A stretch of 64,000 nucleotides of DNA from Planctomycetota bacterium (GTDB lineage Bacteria; Planctomycetota; J058; JAJDCP01): the NCBI GenBank assembly GCA_029260765.1, contig JAJDCP010000005.1:1-64000 (forward strand), given 5' to 3'. Both the position numbers and the translations under genes were made by a program. Below the pieces are notes generated by a model. That model worked only from the letters and a program-made list of their open reading frames with translations. It was not told the origin of the DNA and did not search any database. Shown piece after piece: positions 9,342 to 19,871 of this stretch (position 1 is its first letter; each line of letters starts with the position of its first letter).

Positions 9342-9437
9342 GGGAGCGAAGTCGGAGGTCCGAGGAGCGAAATCGGAGGTCCGAGGAGCGAAGTCGGAGG
9401 TCCGAGGAGCGAAGTCGGAGGTCCGGGGAGCGAAGTC
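9342..9437. repeat. 21-bp tandem repeat array
   Basis: Four consecutive copies of a 21-base unit that begins GGAGGTCCGAGG start at 9354, 9375, 9396 and 9417. They differ by single bases and follow a partial copy from 9342. Because the unit is a multiple of three it keeps frames open on both strands and creates false repeat proteins. There are no spacers, so this is not a CRISPR array. The whole gap 9190-9524 holds this array, the hexamer tract and presumably the two divergent promoters. Confidence 0.9.
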
Positions 9438-9524
9438 CAAAGCCTGAGACCGGGAGGGTCTTTTTTTGCACCCCTGGGGCGCGCCATCCGTATCGTTGGT
9501 GACACGCGACGCGGGGAACCCTGC

Positions 9525-10091
9525 ATGGAAGAGCTGCCGGATGCTGCCTTGGTGCGACGCTGCCTGCGTCTGCCCAACCAGGGCTTTGCGTTGCTGTACC
9601 AACGGCACTCCGTGGCGGTCTACCGTTACCTGCTCGGGCTGTTGGGCGATGCGGCGCGCGCCGAAGATGCTCTGCAGGACAGTTTCTTCAAGGCGTACCG
9701 GGCCCTGGCGCGCTTCGATCTGGAGCGTAGCTTCCGCTGTTGGCTGTTCGCCATCGCTCGCAACACCGCGCTGGATATGCTGCGCAGTCGGCGCCGCGAG
9801 CCTACCACCCAAGCCGCGCACCCTGCCATGCTCGTCAGTGAGGCGGAGCCCACATTGACGAGCGTGACGAGCCGCGAGCGCAAGACACTGGTCCGCGAGG
9901 CGCTCGACAGCTTGCCTGCCGAGGCCCGCAGCGTCTTGCTGATGAAGCACTTCCAGGGAATGACCGCGCTCGCGATCGCCGAGGTGCTCGGCTGCTCTTT
10001 GCGGACGGCCAAGTATCGGCTCAAGGCAGCGGCGCGCCAGCTCGGTACCGAGCTGGCGCGGCGTGCCATCGACGACCGGGAGGTGGTGTGA
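9525..10091 (+). CDS. ECF-type RNA polymerase sigma factor
   Basis: This 188-residue sigma-70 family protein has only regions 2 and 4. Sigma-2 lies at about 20-90, with the core-binding and -10 recognition stretch around DAALQD-like AEDALQDSFFKAYR. Sigma-4 lies at about 120-180, with the helix-turn-helix in AIAEVLGCSLRTAKYRL. The start ATG at 9525 has a GGGGAA site. Its stop overlaps the start of the next gene (TGATG), so expression is coupled to a protein carrying an anti-sigma-type zinc finger and kinase domains. That arrangement predicts a sigma factor controlled by its partner, perhaps by phosphorylation. Confidence 0.92.
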   Translation: MEELPDAALVRRCLRLPNQGFALLYQRHSVAVYRYLLGLLGDAARAEDALQDSFFKAYRALARFDLERSFRCWLFAIARNTALDMLRSRRREPTTQAAHPAMLVSEAEPTLTSVTSRERKTLVREALDSLPAEARSVLLMKHFQGMTALAIAEVLGCSLRTAKYRLKAAARQLGTELARRAIDDREVV

Positions 10092-12112
10092 TGGAATGCC
10101 GTGACGTGCGTCAAGATCTGTTGCCCTTGCTGTTCGACGCCCTGGAAGCGCCCGAGACCGATGCCATCCGGCTGCACTTGAACAGCTGCGCCGGCTGCGC
10201 GGCCCGCCATGCCAACCTGCTGGACCTGCTCGGACTGTTGACCGGCCCGCAGGACCTTCCTCCGGCCTCGGCCTGGCAGAAGCTCTCGCAGCGCATCACC
10301 GGCGCAGCGCATGCAGCCCAGCAGTCCGCGCCCAAGCGCCCCGGCCCGCGGTCGTTGTTGCAGTTGCCCGGCTACACCTTGCTCGAGAAGCTGGGGGCCC
10401 GGCGCGGAGTGGTGGTGTACCGTGCGCGGCGCATCGACGAGCGTCCGGTGGTCATCCGCATCTACGACATCCCTGACACAGCCAAGGAGAATGCCATGCG
10501 AACCCTGACTCCTCCGCCGCATCCCCAACAGGTGGGCATCATCGATCATGGCCGCCAGGGTCCGTACCTGTACGAGGTTGTCGACTACGTGGAGGGGCAC
10601 TCCCTGAGCCAGCTGCTGGCGAGCGGGCCGCTGGCTAGCGGCCAGGTGCGCGAGATCCTCAGCCAGGCAGCGCGGCTCTTGTCGGTCTGGCATCAGGCCG
10701 GCCGCGTGCACGGGGCGATCCGTCCGACCACCTTGCTCTGGGACCGCGGCGAGACGCTGCACCTGCTGCCTCCTCCTCCGCAGGGTTGGCTGCCCGATGT
10801 CGGTAGCCTGGAGGTGGTGTCGTTCCTGTCTCCCGAGCAACTCCGCAGTCAGCAGATCGACGGACGTAGTGATCTGTTTGCGCTGGGGGTGACGGCCTAC
10901 ACCCTGTTGACGGGCGACTGGCCCTGGGGGCGCGACCCCGCGCGAGCTCTCGAACGCCTGCGGGCGCCGCGCTGCGAGCTGGACTGCGACATCCCATGCG
11001 ATGATCCCGAGCTCTTGGAGCTGATCGAGGACCTCACGCAGGCGAATCCCGATTTCCGGCTGCAAGACGCCGACGAGCTGCTGGAGAAGCTCTCCGGTGT
11101 CAACCTGACCATGGCCTGCATGCCTGATTCCGGCTTCGAGCTCCCCGTGGCCGCCCAGGCTGCGGCGCAAAGAGCGCCGGCACCTGCGTCGCATAGGCCG
11201 GAGTCCGACGATGCGCAAGCGCTGATGTTCAAGCGCTACAAGATCCTCGGCGTGCTCGGGGAAGGCGGCATGGGCACGGTCTATCGGGCTGAGCACACCA
11301 TGCTGAAACGGGAGCGCGCCTTGAAGGTCGTGCAGCCGCATCTGCTGGGAGGACCCGAGGCGAGGGAACGCTTCCGACGTGAGATCCTGTTGCTCAGCCG
11401 CCTGCAGCACGAAAACATCGCCCAGATCTTCGATGCCGGCCAGGATGACCAGAACTTCTACATGGCCATGGAGCTTGTCGAGGGCCAAGTGCTGTCCGAG
11501 ATCCTGGCGGACCAGGGCCGCTTCGAGGTGCCGCGTGCGCTGGACCTGGCGGCGCAGGTCTTCGCTGCGCTGGATGCGGCGCATGGCAAGAACATCGTGC
11601 ATCGTGACCTCAAGCCTGAAAACGTGATGCTGTGCGGCGCGGAGCGGGACAAGGTCAAGTTGCTCGACTTTGGCGTGGCCCGTGCCCTCGAGAGCAACGA
11701 GGCGGTCTTCCAGACCATGGCAGGCAGGATCTCCGGCACGCCGGCCTACATGTCTCCAGAGCAGTGCTCCGGGGACGCGTCGGATGCGCGTTCGGACCTC
11801 TACGCTGTCGGGGTGATGCTGTTCGAGATGCTGACCGGCCGGCTGCCCTTCCAGTCGCGCACGCCCGTGGGCTACATCGGCATGCACCTGCTCCAACCGG
11901 CTCCCGGATTGCGCGAAGTGGCGCCAGACCTCGACCTGCCCCTGGGTCTCGAAGAGCTGGTGCAGAAGCTGCTGCAGAAAAACAAAGACGACCGCTTTGC
12001 CAGTGCTTCCGAGGTTCTTGAAGCGCTGGCCGGGCTCAAACGTGCGGCCCCCCCGCGCCCCGGGTTCTGGAGCCGGCTGGGCAGCCGCCTCCGGCGCTGG
12101 CTGGGGCGGTAG
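10091..12112 (+). CDS. Zinc-finger anti-sigma-like protein with pseudokinase and active Ser/Thr kinase
   Basis: Three modules are visible in 673 residues. Residues 1-50 carry HxxxCxxC (HLNSCAGC), the zinc motif of ZAS-type anti-sigma domains. Residues about 95-335 are kinase-like but degenerate: the ATP lysine is arginine (VVIRIYD), the catalytic loop reads HGAIRPTT instead of HRDLKPEN, and DFG is missing, so this is a pseudokinase. Residues about 382-650 are a full Hanks kinase with GEGGMGTVY, ALK (about 412), HRDLKPEN (about 504-511), DFG (about 526-528) and an APE-like PAYMSPEQ. No membrane helix was noted, so it is probably cytosolic. The start is taken as the ATG overlapping the sigma stop; a GTG three bases upstream is also possible. 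Confidence 0.88.
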   Translation: MECRDVRQDLLPLLFDALEAPETDAIRLHLNSCAGCAARHANLLDLLGLLTGPQDLPPASAWQKLSQRITGAAHAAQQSAPKRPGPRSLLQLPGYTLLEKLGARRGVVVYRARRIDERPVVIRIYDIPDTAKENAMRTLTPPPHPQQVGIIDHGRQGPYLYEVVDYVEGHSLSQLLASGPLASGQVREILSQAARLLSVWHQAGRVHGAIRPTTLLWDRGETLHLLPPPPQGWLPDVGSLEVVSFLSPEQLRSQQIDGRSDLFALGVTAYTLLTGDWPWGRDPARALERLRAPRCELDCDIPCDDPELLELIEDLTQANPDFRLQDADELLEKLSGVNLTMACMPDSGFELPVAAQAAAQRAPAPASHRPESDDAQALMFKRYKILGVLGEGGMGTVYRAEHTMLKRERALKVVQPHLLGGPEARERFRREILLLSRLQHENIAQIFDAGQDDQNFYMAMELVEGQVLSEILADQGRFEVPRALDLAAQVFAALDAAHGKNIVHRDLKPENVMLCGAERDKVKLLDFGVARALESNEAVFQTMAGRISGTPAYMSPEQCSGDASDARSDLYAVGVMLFEMLTGRLPFQSRTPVGYIGMHLLQPAPGLREVAPDLDLPLGLEELVQKLLQKNKDDRFASASEVLEALAGLKRAAPPRPGFWSRLGSRLRRWLGR

Positions 12113-12133
12113 CCGAACCGGTGACTGCCAGGC

Positions 12134-13828
12134 TCAGGACGCGCCCAGCTTCTGTGCCAGCTTGTACTGAAGCGCCATGAAGCCGTCGCTGAAGAACAAG
12201 AACAGCAGCTCCTGGTCGGAGTCGATGACCTTCAACTGTTTCAGCTCGTCGCGTGCCGAAGAATGCACAACGAGCGCACGATCTTCTGAGACCGCGTCCG
12301 CCAGCGACCTTCCGGCCAGATTCTTGAGCACATCGGCTTTGGCCGCCTCGAGCAGACAGGCGGCTGTCAACCAGCGGCGGTCGAACTCGGTCGTCCAGTC
12401 GTAGATTCTCTTGGCGGCTGCCCCGTTGACGGCCACCGCGGACGCCACGCCCACGCCGACGATGACGATGGCGGCCGCGCCCCCGGTGAAGATGATGGCG
12501 GCCACAGCGGCTGTCGCGCCGATGGTCCCGGCGATGATCTTGGCGACCCGTAGATTTTTCCCGCGCTTGAGCGATTCGGTATGGAACTCCAAGTCCTGGA
12601 CCTGGCTCCAGTCGACTTTACCGCCGTACTCGGCGTACTTCTCATACCAGTCGGCCATCGTCAGCTTCTTGTCGACGATCTTGTCTTGCGTGATGACCGG
12701 GACTTCGAAGCCGAAAGCGTTGAAGACCTTCTGCTCGTCGCTCTCGCCATAGCTGAGGGTGACCTCGTGGGCCTGGCTGGCTTCGGCCAGGTCGGCCATG
12801 ATCTGGTCGAGCAATTCCTGACGACGCTCAGGGTTGCCATGGGCGATGCTGAGATCGGGACCGGTCATGATCTCGATCATCTTTTCCAGGTTGTCGAGGT
12901 GCTTGGAGTCCTTCTTGTAGTGGAAGACATCGAAGCCGACGCCCAGCGCGGAAGTGAAACAGGTCACGTAGCTGGCCGCGGTGGTCACTTGCGCGAACTT
13001 GCCGATCCAACCGAAGAGCACCGACGCGTTGCGCAGGGCATTGACGCCCGTGCTGACCCATTCCAACTTCTCCGAGGTCTTCATCTTGACATGCAGATGC
13101 TCGGGCAGCAGGGAGTTGACATCGCCTTGGGTTGCGATGCAGCGCGCGAAGGCGAGCAGCTCGTCGCCGAGCGCATCGGCGTACAGAGCGCGCAGCTCTG
13201 TGAACATCAGGAAGTCTCCTTCCTTGCGGCTGTCTCTGACGCGGCGCATCGAGGTGGGAGGGAACTCGCCCTTGAAGACTTGATCACGGACCCGCTCGAG
13301 CTCTTCCAGGCATTGATCCTGCAGGATCATCAGGACGTTGACTTGATCCTCTTTTTCGCGGAAAGACGAGACCTCCCAGACATTGTTGCCGGTCCAGAAG
13401 AACTTCTTCAGCTTCAGCAGTTTCTCGATCTCCGCCAGGATCTCCAAGACGATGAAGGCCTTGGCGCGGTCGACCACAAAGGGCCGGACACAGGCGTTGA
13501 GGTACTCGACGCGCAGCAGGATCTCTTTGAGCTGCTTGTACATCTGCCAATGCATCGGGTCGCCGACGATCTGCAGCCGGAGCTTGCCTTCGCGCTGGAT
13601 GCCAATGGCACGCGCGAAATAGCGCACGTCCATGATCTGGTCGGCAGGCGGCACGGTCAGACCCAGGTTCTCGAGATACTCGTCCCGGTCTGTGTGGTCG
13701 GCGGGGGCCACCGGGAAGGGATGCCCGCGCATGCTCTTGCGGAAGCAGGTCTTACACATGGACAGGGGCTGGGCGATCGCGCGGATCAGGGGGTGGATCT
13801 CTTGCGCGCACTTCGAGCATTCGGTCAT
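12134..13828 (-). CDS. Zinc-finger-like membrane protein of unknown function
   Basis: I do not recognise this 564-residue protein. Its N-terminus has two CxxC pairs (CSKC near residue 4; CKTC near residue 25), consistent with a small zinc ribbon. The middle is helical and charged. A glycine/alanine-rich hydrophobic stretch of about 40 residues near position 470-510 (IAGTIGATAAVAAIIF followed by GGAAAIVIVGVGVASAVAV) could be one or two membrane helices or a pore-like hairpin. The ATG at 13828 has AGGAG six bases upstream, so the longer frame is not used. It converges with the kinase gene. The glycine-rich hydrophobic hairpin late in a soluble-looking protein invites comparison with membrane-inserting effectors, but nothing firm supports that. 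Confidence 0.7.
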   Translation of the reverse strand: MTECSKCAQEIHPLIRAIAQPLSMCKTCFRKSMRGHPFPVAPADHTDRDEYLENLGLTVPPADQIMDVRYFARAIGIQREGKLRLQIVGDPMHWQMYKQLKEILLRVEYLNACVRPFVVDRAKAFIVLEILAEIEKLLKLKKFFWTGNNVWEVSSFREKEDQVNVLMILQDQCLEELERVRDQVFKGEFPPTSMRRVRDSRKEGDFLMFTELRALYADALGDELLAFARCIATQGDVNSLLPEHLHVKMKTSEKLEWVSTGVNALRNASVLFGWIGKFAQVTTAASYVTCFTSALGVGFDVFHYKKDSKHLDNLEKMIEIMTGPDLSIAHGNPERRQELLDQIMADLAEASQAHEVTLSYGESDEQKVFNAFGFEVPVITQDKIVDKKLTMADWYEKYAEYGGKVDWSQVQDLEFHTESLKRGKNLRVAKIIAGTIGATAAVAAIIFTGGAAAIVIVGVGVASAVAVNGAAAKRIYDWTTEFDRRWLTAACLLEAAKADVLKNLAGRSLADAVSEDRALVVHSSARDELKQLKVIDSDQELLFLFFSDGFMALQYKLAQKLGAS

Positions 13829-13904
13829 GTCTGACTCCTGGCCTGGGGCAGATACCCAGGAAACTATAGAGCCCTCTGCGCAGAAGTCCAGACCACTCGC
13901 TGGT

Positions 13905-14774
13905 TCATGCCGGGCATAGCCAGCGGCCCGAGCCGGAGCGGGACACGGCGTCGGAGAGGGTGATGGTGCGGCCTTCGCGGGCCGCCTCGCTATCGGCAAA
14001 GCGCGTGCGCGCCCAGTCCTCGAGCTTCTGAACCTGAGCATCGTCGCGTTCGGGATCGTGGTGGAACAGGATCAAGCGCCCGACCTCACAGGCGCGGGCC
14101 TGAGCGACCGCGTGCTCGACGCAACTATGACCCCAGCCGATGCGCGCGGGACCCGATGTGCCCAGGTACTCGCGCTCCCAGTACTGGGCGTCATGGATCA
14201 GCACGTCGGCGCCTCGGGCCAGAGCCCGCAAGCGCTGCTCGCTGCCGCCGCCCGGTTCGGTGTCAGTGGCAAAAACCACCGAGCGGCCGCGGTGCTCCAC
14301 ACGGTAGGCGAGCACGCCGTCGGGGTGGTTGAGGCGCGCGCTAGTCACGCAGACATCGCCCAGCCAGAGTGGCTGCGCGGGATCGATGCTGTGGAAGCTC
14401 AGCTGGGCAGCGAATGCGTCGAGGCGCACGGGGAAGCAGGGCGGCCGCATCTGGGCGTCAAGCACGTGGTGCAGGTCGCGTTCGGGTTGGTCGAGGGCGT
14501 ACAAGCGCAGCCGTCCGCCGGGCCGGAAGGCGGGGCCGAAAAACGGCAACCCCTGGATGTGGTCCCAGTGGGTGTGGGTGAAGAACAGGTGCGCGTCGAG
14601 CGCCTGGCCCGCGGGCCAATGACTGCCGAGCACGCGCAGGCCGGTGCCGGCGTCGAAAATCAGTTGTTGGCCGCCGCAACGCACCTCGACACAGGTCGTG
14701 TTGCCGCCAAACTCCAATGTGTGGGCTCCAGGCGCGGCGATCGAGCCGCGCACACCCCAAAATCGCACTTCCAT
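13905..14774 (-). CDS. MBL-fold metallo-hydrolase
   Basis: This is a metallo-beta-lactamase-fold hydrolase of the RNase Z/PhnP/cyclic-phosphodiesterase-like group. It opens with RFWGVRGSIAAPG, followed by GGNTTCVEV and the dinuclear metal motif HTHWDH (67-72). A further metal-binding Asp lies in ATDTEPGG and a late His in LILFHHDPERDD. The substrate is unknown, and family members cleave phosphodiester or phosphonate bonds. The ATG at 14774 has GGAGGGAGA just upstream. A close paralogue lies at 49106-49987 with the same opening and the same motifs. Confidence 0.88.
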   Translation of the reverse strand: MEVRFWGVRGSIAAPGAHTLEFGGNTTCVEVRCGGQQLIFDAGTGLRVLGSHWPAGQALDAHLFFTHTHWDHIQGLPFFGPAFRPGGRLRLYALDQPERDLHHVLDAQMRPPCFPVRLDAFAAQLSFHSIDPAQPLWLGDVCVTSARLNHPDGVLAYRVEHRGRSVVFATDTEPGGGSEQRLRALARGADVLIHDAQYWEREYLGTSGPARIGWGHSCVEHAVAQARACEVGRLILFHHDPERDDAQVQKLEDWARTRFADSEAAREGRTITLSDAVSRSGSGRWLCPA

Positions 14775-15095
14775 GGCATCTCCCTCCTACAGGCTACTGC
14801 CCTTCATGGGCAAAGTCCGTACCGAAAGAGCTAGGAGTGTGTCGGAGAACTCGTGAAACGGAGTGCTGCGCCGGTGGGTCGATGCCGAGGCGGACGACGC
14901 AGGTGGCCCGGATGGCCGTCGAGGAGGACAACGAAGGCAGCGGCCCGCCGCCGTAGTGCTCTGTGAAGCGAGTAATCCGACAGGCTCCCAGACCCTGGTC
15001 AGGCGTTTGTAAGCGGGATGTCAGCAAGCTTGGGGGAGGAGGGGGCTCCACATCGGTGCAGGCTGGGGGGCAGGTGCACCAAAACGGTGCAGCTG
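14775..15095. other. Intergenic gap, small hairpin after the selenoprotein gene
   Basis: No convincing gene is seen. A short minus-strand frame (14794-15051) lacks any recognised feature. A 6-bp hairpin, TGCACC-AAAAC-GGTGCA at 15075-15091, lies five bases past the stop of the peroxiredoxin-like gene and may end its transcript, although it has no U-run. The rest presumably carries the promoter of the MBL gene. Confidence 0.5.
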
Positions 15096-15674
15096 TCAGG
15101 GGGAGGCCAGACTCTTCAGCGCATCGACCAGAGCCTGTTCCGCGGGACGATCGGTCACGTTCTCGCCGACGTACTGCCAGCGCAGCGTGCCCTCCCGGTC
15201 GATGATCATGACCGCGGGCAGACCGATGTCATGCTCGGCGTCGTAGACCCCGAGCGCCTTGATGGCCGCGCGGCTGGGGTCGCTCAGCACGGGAAACCCG
15301 AGCGGTGTGCCTTCGTCGCTGAGCTTGCTCAGCAGGCTGGTGATCTTCTCGGAGGCGTCGCTGGACAAGGCCAGCAGCTGGCCCCCGGCGGCCTCGATTG
15401 CAGAACGTTGCGCTTCCAGCCGCACCAGCTGGTCTCGGCAGAAAGGTCACCAGTGGCCTCGGAAGACGACCAGCACCGGCGTCGCGCTGCCTGCCGCGGC
15501 CATCAGGCTGGTCGTGTCGCCCGCCGCGTTCAGCAATTGCAGGGGAGGAATCGAGGCCCCAACGGCCCGTTGTTGGGGATCGGGCTGCAGCTGCAGCGTC
15601 TGCCACAGCAGCAGGCCGCCCACCAGAACGAGCACGAGCAGCACGCCGACAACGATCAGGATCTTCTTACGCAT
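15096..15674 (-). CDS. Peroxiredoxin-like selenoprotein (in-frame TGA = Sec76)
   Basis: This is an AhpC/TSA-type peroxiredoxin-like protein of 192 residues, read through a TGA at 15447-15449. The N-terminus is a membrane anchor (MRKKILIVVGVLLVLVLVGG). The active-site region reads VFRGHW-U-PFCRDQL, where family members have WCPxC, so the TGA replaces the peroxidatic/redox Cys at position 76 and Cys79 follows in a UxxC arrangement. The rest of the fold continues intact after the TGA (GFPVLSDPSRAAIKALGVYD; DIGLPAVMIIDREG). ATG 15674 has GGAGG. A SECIS-like hairpin starts two bases after the TGA. It probably reduces peroxides or disulfides outside the membrane. It lies 77 bases downstream of the squalene-cyclase-repeat gene on the same strand. 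A nonsense mutation is the alternative, but the exact Cys position argues against it. Confidence 0.85.
15413..15445 (-). promoter_or_regulatory. Bacterial SECIS element of the peroxiredoxin-like gene
   Basis: The RNA just after the UGA folds as CUUUC-U-GCCG, AG, ACC, loop AGCU, GGU, G, CGGC-U-GGAAG. The lower stem pairs CUUUC with GGAAG and GCCG with CGGC around a single U-U mismatch. The upper stem pairs ACC with GGU. The apical loop has G as its second base, 18 bases after UGA. This fits the known bacterial rules: a hairpin directly downstream, an early loop G, and a 16-37 base spacing. It should bind SelB and direct Sec insertion. Confidence 0.75.
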
Positions 15675-15751
15675 AGGGCCTCCACAGGTCCCGTGGAAGC
15701 CCGCGAGCATAGCAGAGCCTGCCTGCATCAGCCAGCGTTGCTCGGGTGCGC

Positions 15752-17335
15752 CTATTCCCGGCCTTCGGTCATGCGCTCGTAGCGGTAGTAGATCTGGAGG
15801 GTCAGGGCGTTGATCGCGGTCGCGTAGACGCGTCCTCCCACAAAGCCCCATTCGCCAGAGGGATCCCAGCTGCCCTCGGTGTCCGGATGGGTTCCGCCAG
15901 CGCGCCGTTGGCTGGCCTTGAGGGCGGTGAGCATCGCATCGTTCCAGCGCAGCCAGTCTTTGCCTCCGACCTGGAACATCGCGTAGCTGCCGTAGTACCA
16001 GTAGTAGAAGTTGGCCTTGCGCAGGTCGTCGGCGTCCCACTCAGGCAGCTCTTCCATCAGCAGGGCGGCGCCATCGCGGATCACCCGCTCCTTGGGATCC
16101 TGACCGGTGAAGATCCGGCAAACCACAGCGACGGCGGTCATGCACGGCACCGGCTGGTACATCTTGGGGCCGAGCTTGTCGCGCAGCGAGGGCATGAGCG
16201 AGCTACCGCCTCCGGGCCGGTTGTAGCCGACCGCCCCGTCGCTGGCCGTGGCCCGGTCGAACCAGTTGCGTGCGCCCAGATGCGCGCCCTTGGGGACGTC
16301 GAGGCCGGCAGTGTGGGCGGCCTTGAGTGCCAGCACCATCCAGCCGGTGACCGAGGTGTCGTTCTGCCCGGAGCGCACGCCGTAGCGCCAGCCGTTGTCG
16401 GGATTCTGAGCCTTCAGGCAGAAGTCCACGGCTTTCTGGGCGGGCTCTTCGAGGCGGAAATCGTCGCCATAGAAATAAGCCTCGCACAGGGCCATGGTGG
16501 CGATGGCGTGGTTGTAGATGCTCTCGGAGTGGTGGGGATCGAAGCCGATCGCACCGGTGACCGGATCTTGCTGTTTCTGCAGCCAGCGCAGCCCGTTGCG
16601 GACGTTCTTCTTGAAGTCCCCGACCCGGGCCGTGTTTCCGCGGCCCAGAAAGGCGAGCAGTGCCAGCGCGCTCACGCCGACGTCATAGGCGGCCAGGCCG
16701 CGGCCCGGCCCGACATTGCCGGGCTCAGCATACGAGTGGCCCGAGCAGCCCTTGCCGTCGCATTGGCGGTTCCAGTCGTTGGCGCCCCAGCGCCCTTTGT
16801 CGGCGCCCGCCTGCACCTGATGGCGGGCGAGCCAGCGCAGCGCGGCGTCGGCCATCTCGACGGTCTCGGGCTGGAAGCCTATGTCCGAGTTGCCTTTGCC
16901 CCAGGGATTCCCGCGTTGGCCGGCGGGCCCGCCGCCCACGCCTGCGGCGTCGAGCAGGAAGTTGGCGTTGAGGTTCTTGTCGGTCTGCAGGTCGGGGCTG
17001 ACGCCCTCGGGGGTCTGGGTGATCTCGACTTCAGGGTCGAGCTTGACGATCGGGTCGACGATCAGGTCCTCTTCGGGGATCAGCTCGCGTTCGGCCACGT
17101 CGGGGTTGACGAGGGGCTTGACGGGCTTTTTGGGGCGTTGGATCGTGGCAACGATGATGACATCTTCTTGGGGCATCTCGATCGCGATGGTCAGCAGGCC
17201 CAGCACGATCAGAACGCCCATGTGCACGATGGCAGAGATGCCCCAGGAGCCCAGGACTCGTTTTCGGGGATCAGCCTCACTGAGTACATACTCGCCCGAG
17301 TCGTCGGGCTCGGAATAGTGATGGAATTCGGACAT
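15752..17335 (-). CDS. Membrane-anchored squalene cyclase/prenyltransferase-repeat protein
   Basis: This 527-residue protein has an N-terminal cytoplasmic tail, one membrane helix (about 30-52) and a Pro-rich linker. From about residue 150 onward it forms an alpha/alpha toroid of the prenyltransferase/squalene-oxidase repeat type, with repeats such as ALRWLARHQ, GLRWLQKQQ and AVDFCLKAQNPDNGWRYG. No DxDD cyclase motif is obvious, so it is probably not a terpene cyclase. Planctomycetes encode many such proteins of unknown role. The ATG at 17335 has AAGGAGA upstream. An AT-rich stretch at about 17410-17480 lies just ahead and likely holds the promoter. The selenoprotein gene follows closely, suggesting a shared transcript. 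Confidence 0.78.
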   Translation of the reverse strand: MSEFHHYSEPDDSGEYVLSEADPRKRVLGSWGISAIVHMGVLIVLGLLTIAIEMPQEDVIIVATIQRPKKPVKPLVNPDVAERELIPEEDLIVDPIVKLDPEVEITQTPEGVSPDLQTDKNLNANFLLDAAGVGGGPAGQRGNPWGKGNSDIGFQPETVEMADAALRWLARHQVQAGADKGRWGANDWNRQCDGKGCSGHSYAEPGNVGPGRGLAAYDVGVSALALLAFLGRGNTARVGDFKKNVRNGLRWLQKQQDPVTGAIGFDPHHSESIYNHAIATMALCEAYFYGDDFRLEEPAQKAVDFCLKAQNPDNGWRYGVRSGQNDTSVTGWMVLALKAAHTAGLDVPKGAHLGARNWFDRATASDGAVGYNRPGGGSSLMPSLRDKLGPKMYQPVPCMTAVAVVCRIFTGQDPKERVIRDGAALLMEELPEWDADDLRKANFYYWYYGSYAMFQVGGKDWLRWNDAMLTALKASQRRAGGTHPDTEGSWDPSGEWGFVGGRVYATAINALTLQIYYRYERMTEGRE

Positions 17336-17487
17336 CGGAAGTCTCCTTGCAGCCGTGGTTCCGCACGTGTGCGGCCGCCCCTCGCGGTTCGGTCAATACA
17401 AGGAGAGTAGAGAGAAATTGCCGTTTTGTCAATCTGGATTTGCGAATTTTGAAAATCGAAATTGCTGAAATGGCAATCCTGTCTGGA

Positions 17488-17604
17488 TCAGTAGCCGAGA
17501 TAGGTCACCCGCACCCGGTCTTTGTAGGCCCACTCCACCCATTCGGCTTCATTGATCTGTTGGTCGCCATCGCTGTCGAGGTTGCTGAGCAGCTCAGCCA
17601 CCAC
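17488..17604 (-). pseudogene. EF-hand remnant or very small EF-hand ORF
   Basis: A 38-codon minus-strand frame opens at GTG GTG and contains a canonical EF-hand calcium loop, DSDGDQQINEAE. All chelating positions (1, 3, 5, 9 and 12) are suitable, and the flanking helices are plausible. There is no good ribosome site and an upstream in-frame TGA near 17660, so it may be the 3' end of a decayed EF-hand gene. It lies between the permease and the squalene-repeat gene, on their strand. Confidence 0.4.
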
Positions 17605-17653
17605 ATCTTTGGGTAGGTCTAAACAGCAGCTCGGGCGGAGGGGAACAGGGTGA

Positions 17654-19603
<1,950 letters not shown>

Positions 19604-19871
19604 CGCTTCCTCTGGCTGATTCAGGAACTGGGGCACATACTAGCAGACTGGCAGCCAATTCGCTAAAGCACGCGCAAGGGGATCAATGGGCAGCCGCGCG
19701 ACGGGCAGAGTGGGCAGGGGTATCACCCCAAACCGTGCTGTCACGCGGACATCAGCCCGCGTGCTCTTGCGGGCTTGTCTGCTCAGGTACGATAGGACAG
19801 GAGGCACTGTGCCTGGCCGCAACAAGCAACGGTCCATTCGGACATGGCGTGCGCCGTGAAAGGCAAATTCT

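Noticed and set aside
7417..9447. A 676-codon plus-strand frame running into the 9.3-kb repeats
   Set aside because: It lies opposite the glycosyltransferase/pyrophosphorylase gene, and its tail is only translated repeats (PDPDPD and EVRGAKS units).
9626..11896. A 756-codon minus-strand frame opposite sigma factor and kinase
   Set aside because: It lies antisense to two strongly supported genes and lacks any domain.
14794..15051. An 85-codon minus-strand frame in the gap before the selenoprotein
   Set aside because: It has no ribosome site, no recognised family and a low-complexity opening.
15447..15449. Treating the peroxiredoxin-like TGA as a pseudogene mutation
   Set aside because: It falls exactly on the catalytic Cys, the remaining frame is intact, and a SECIS-like hairpin follows.
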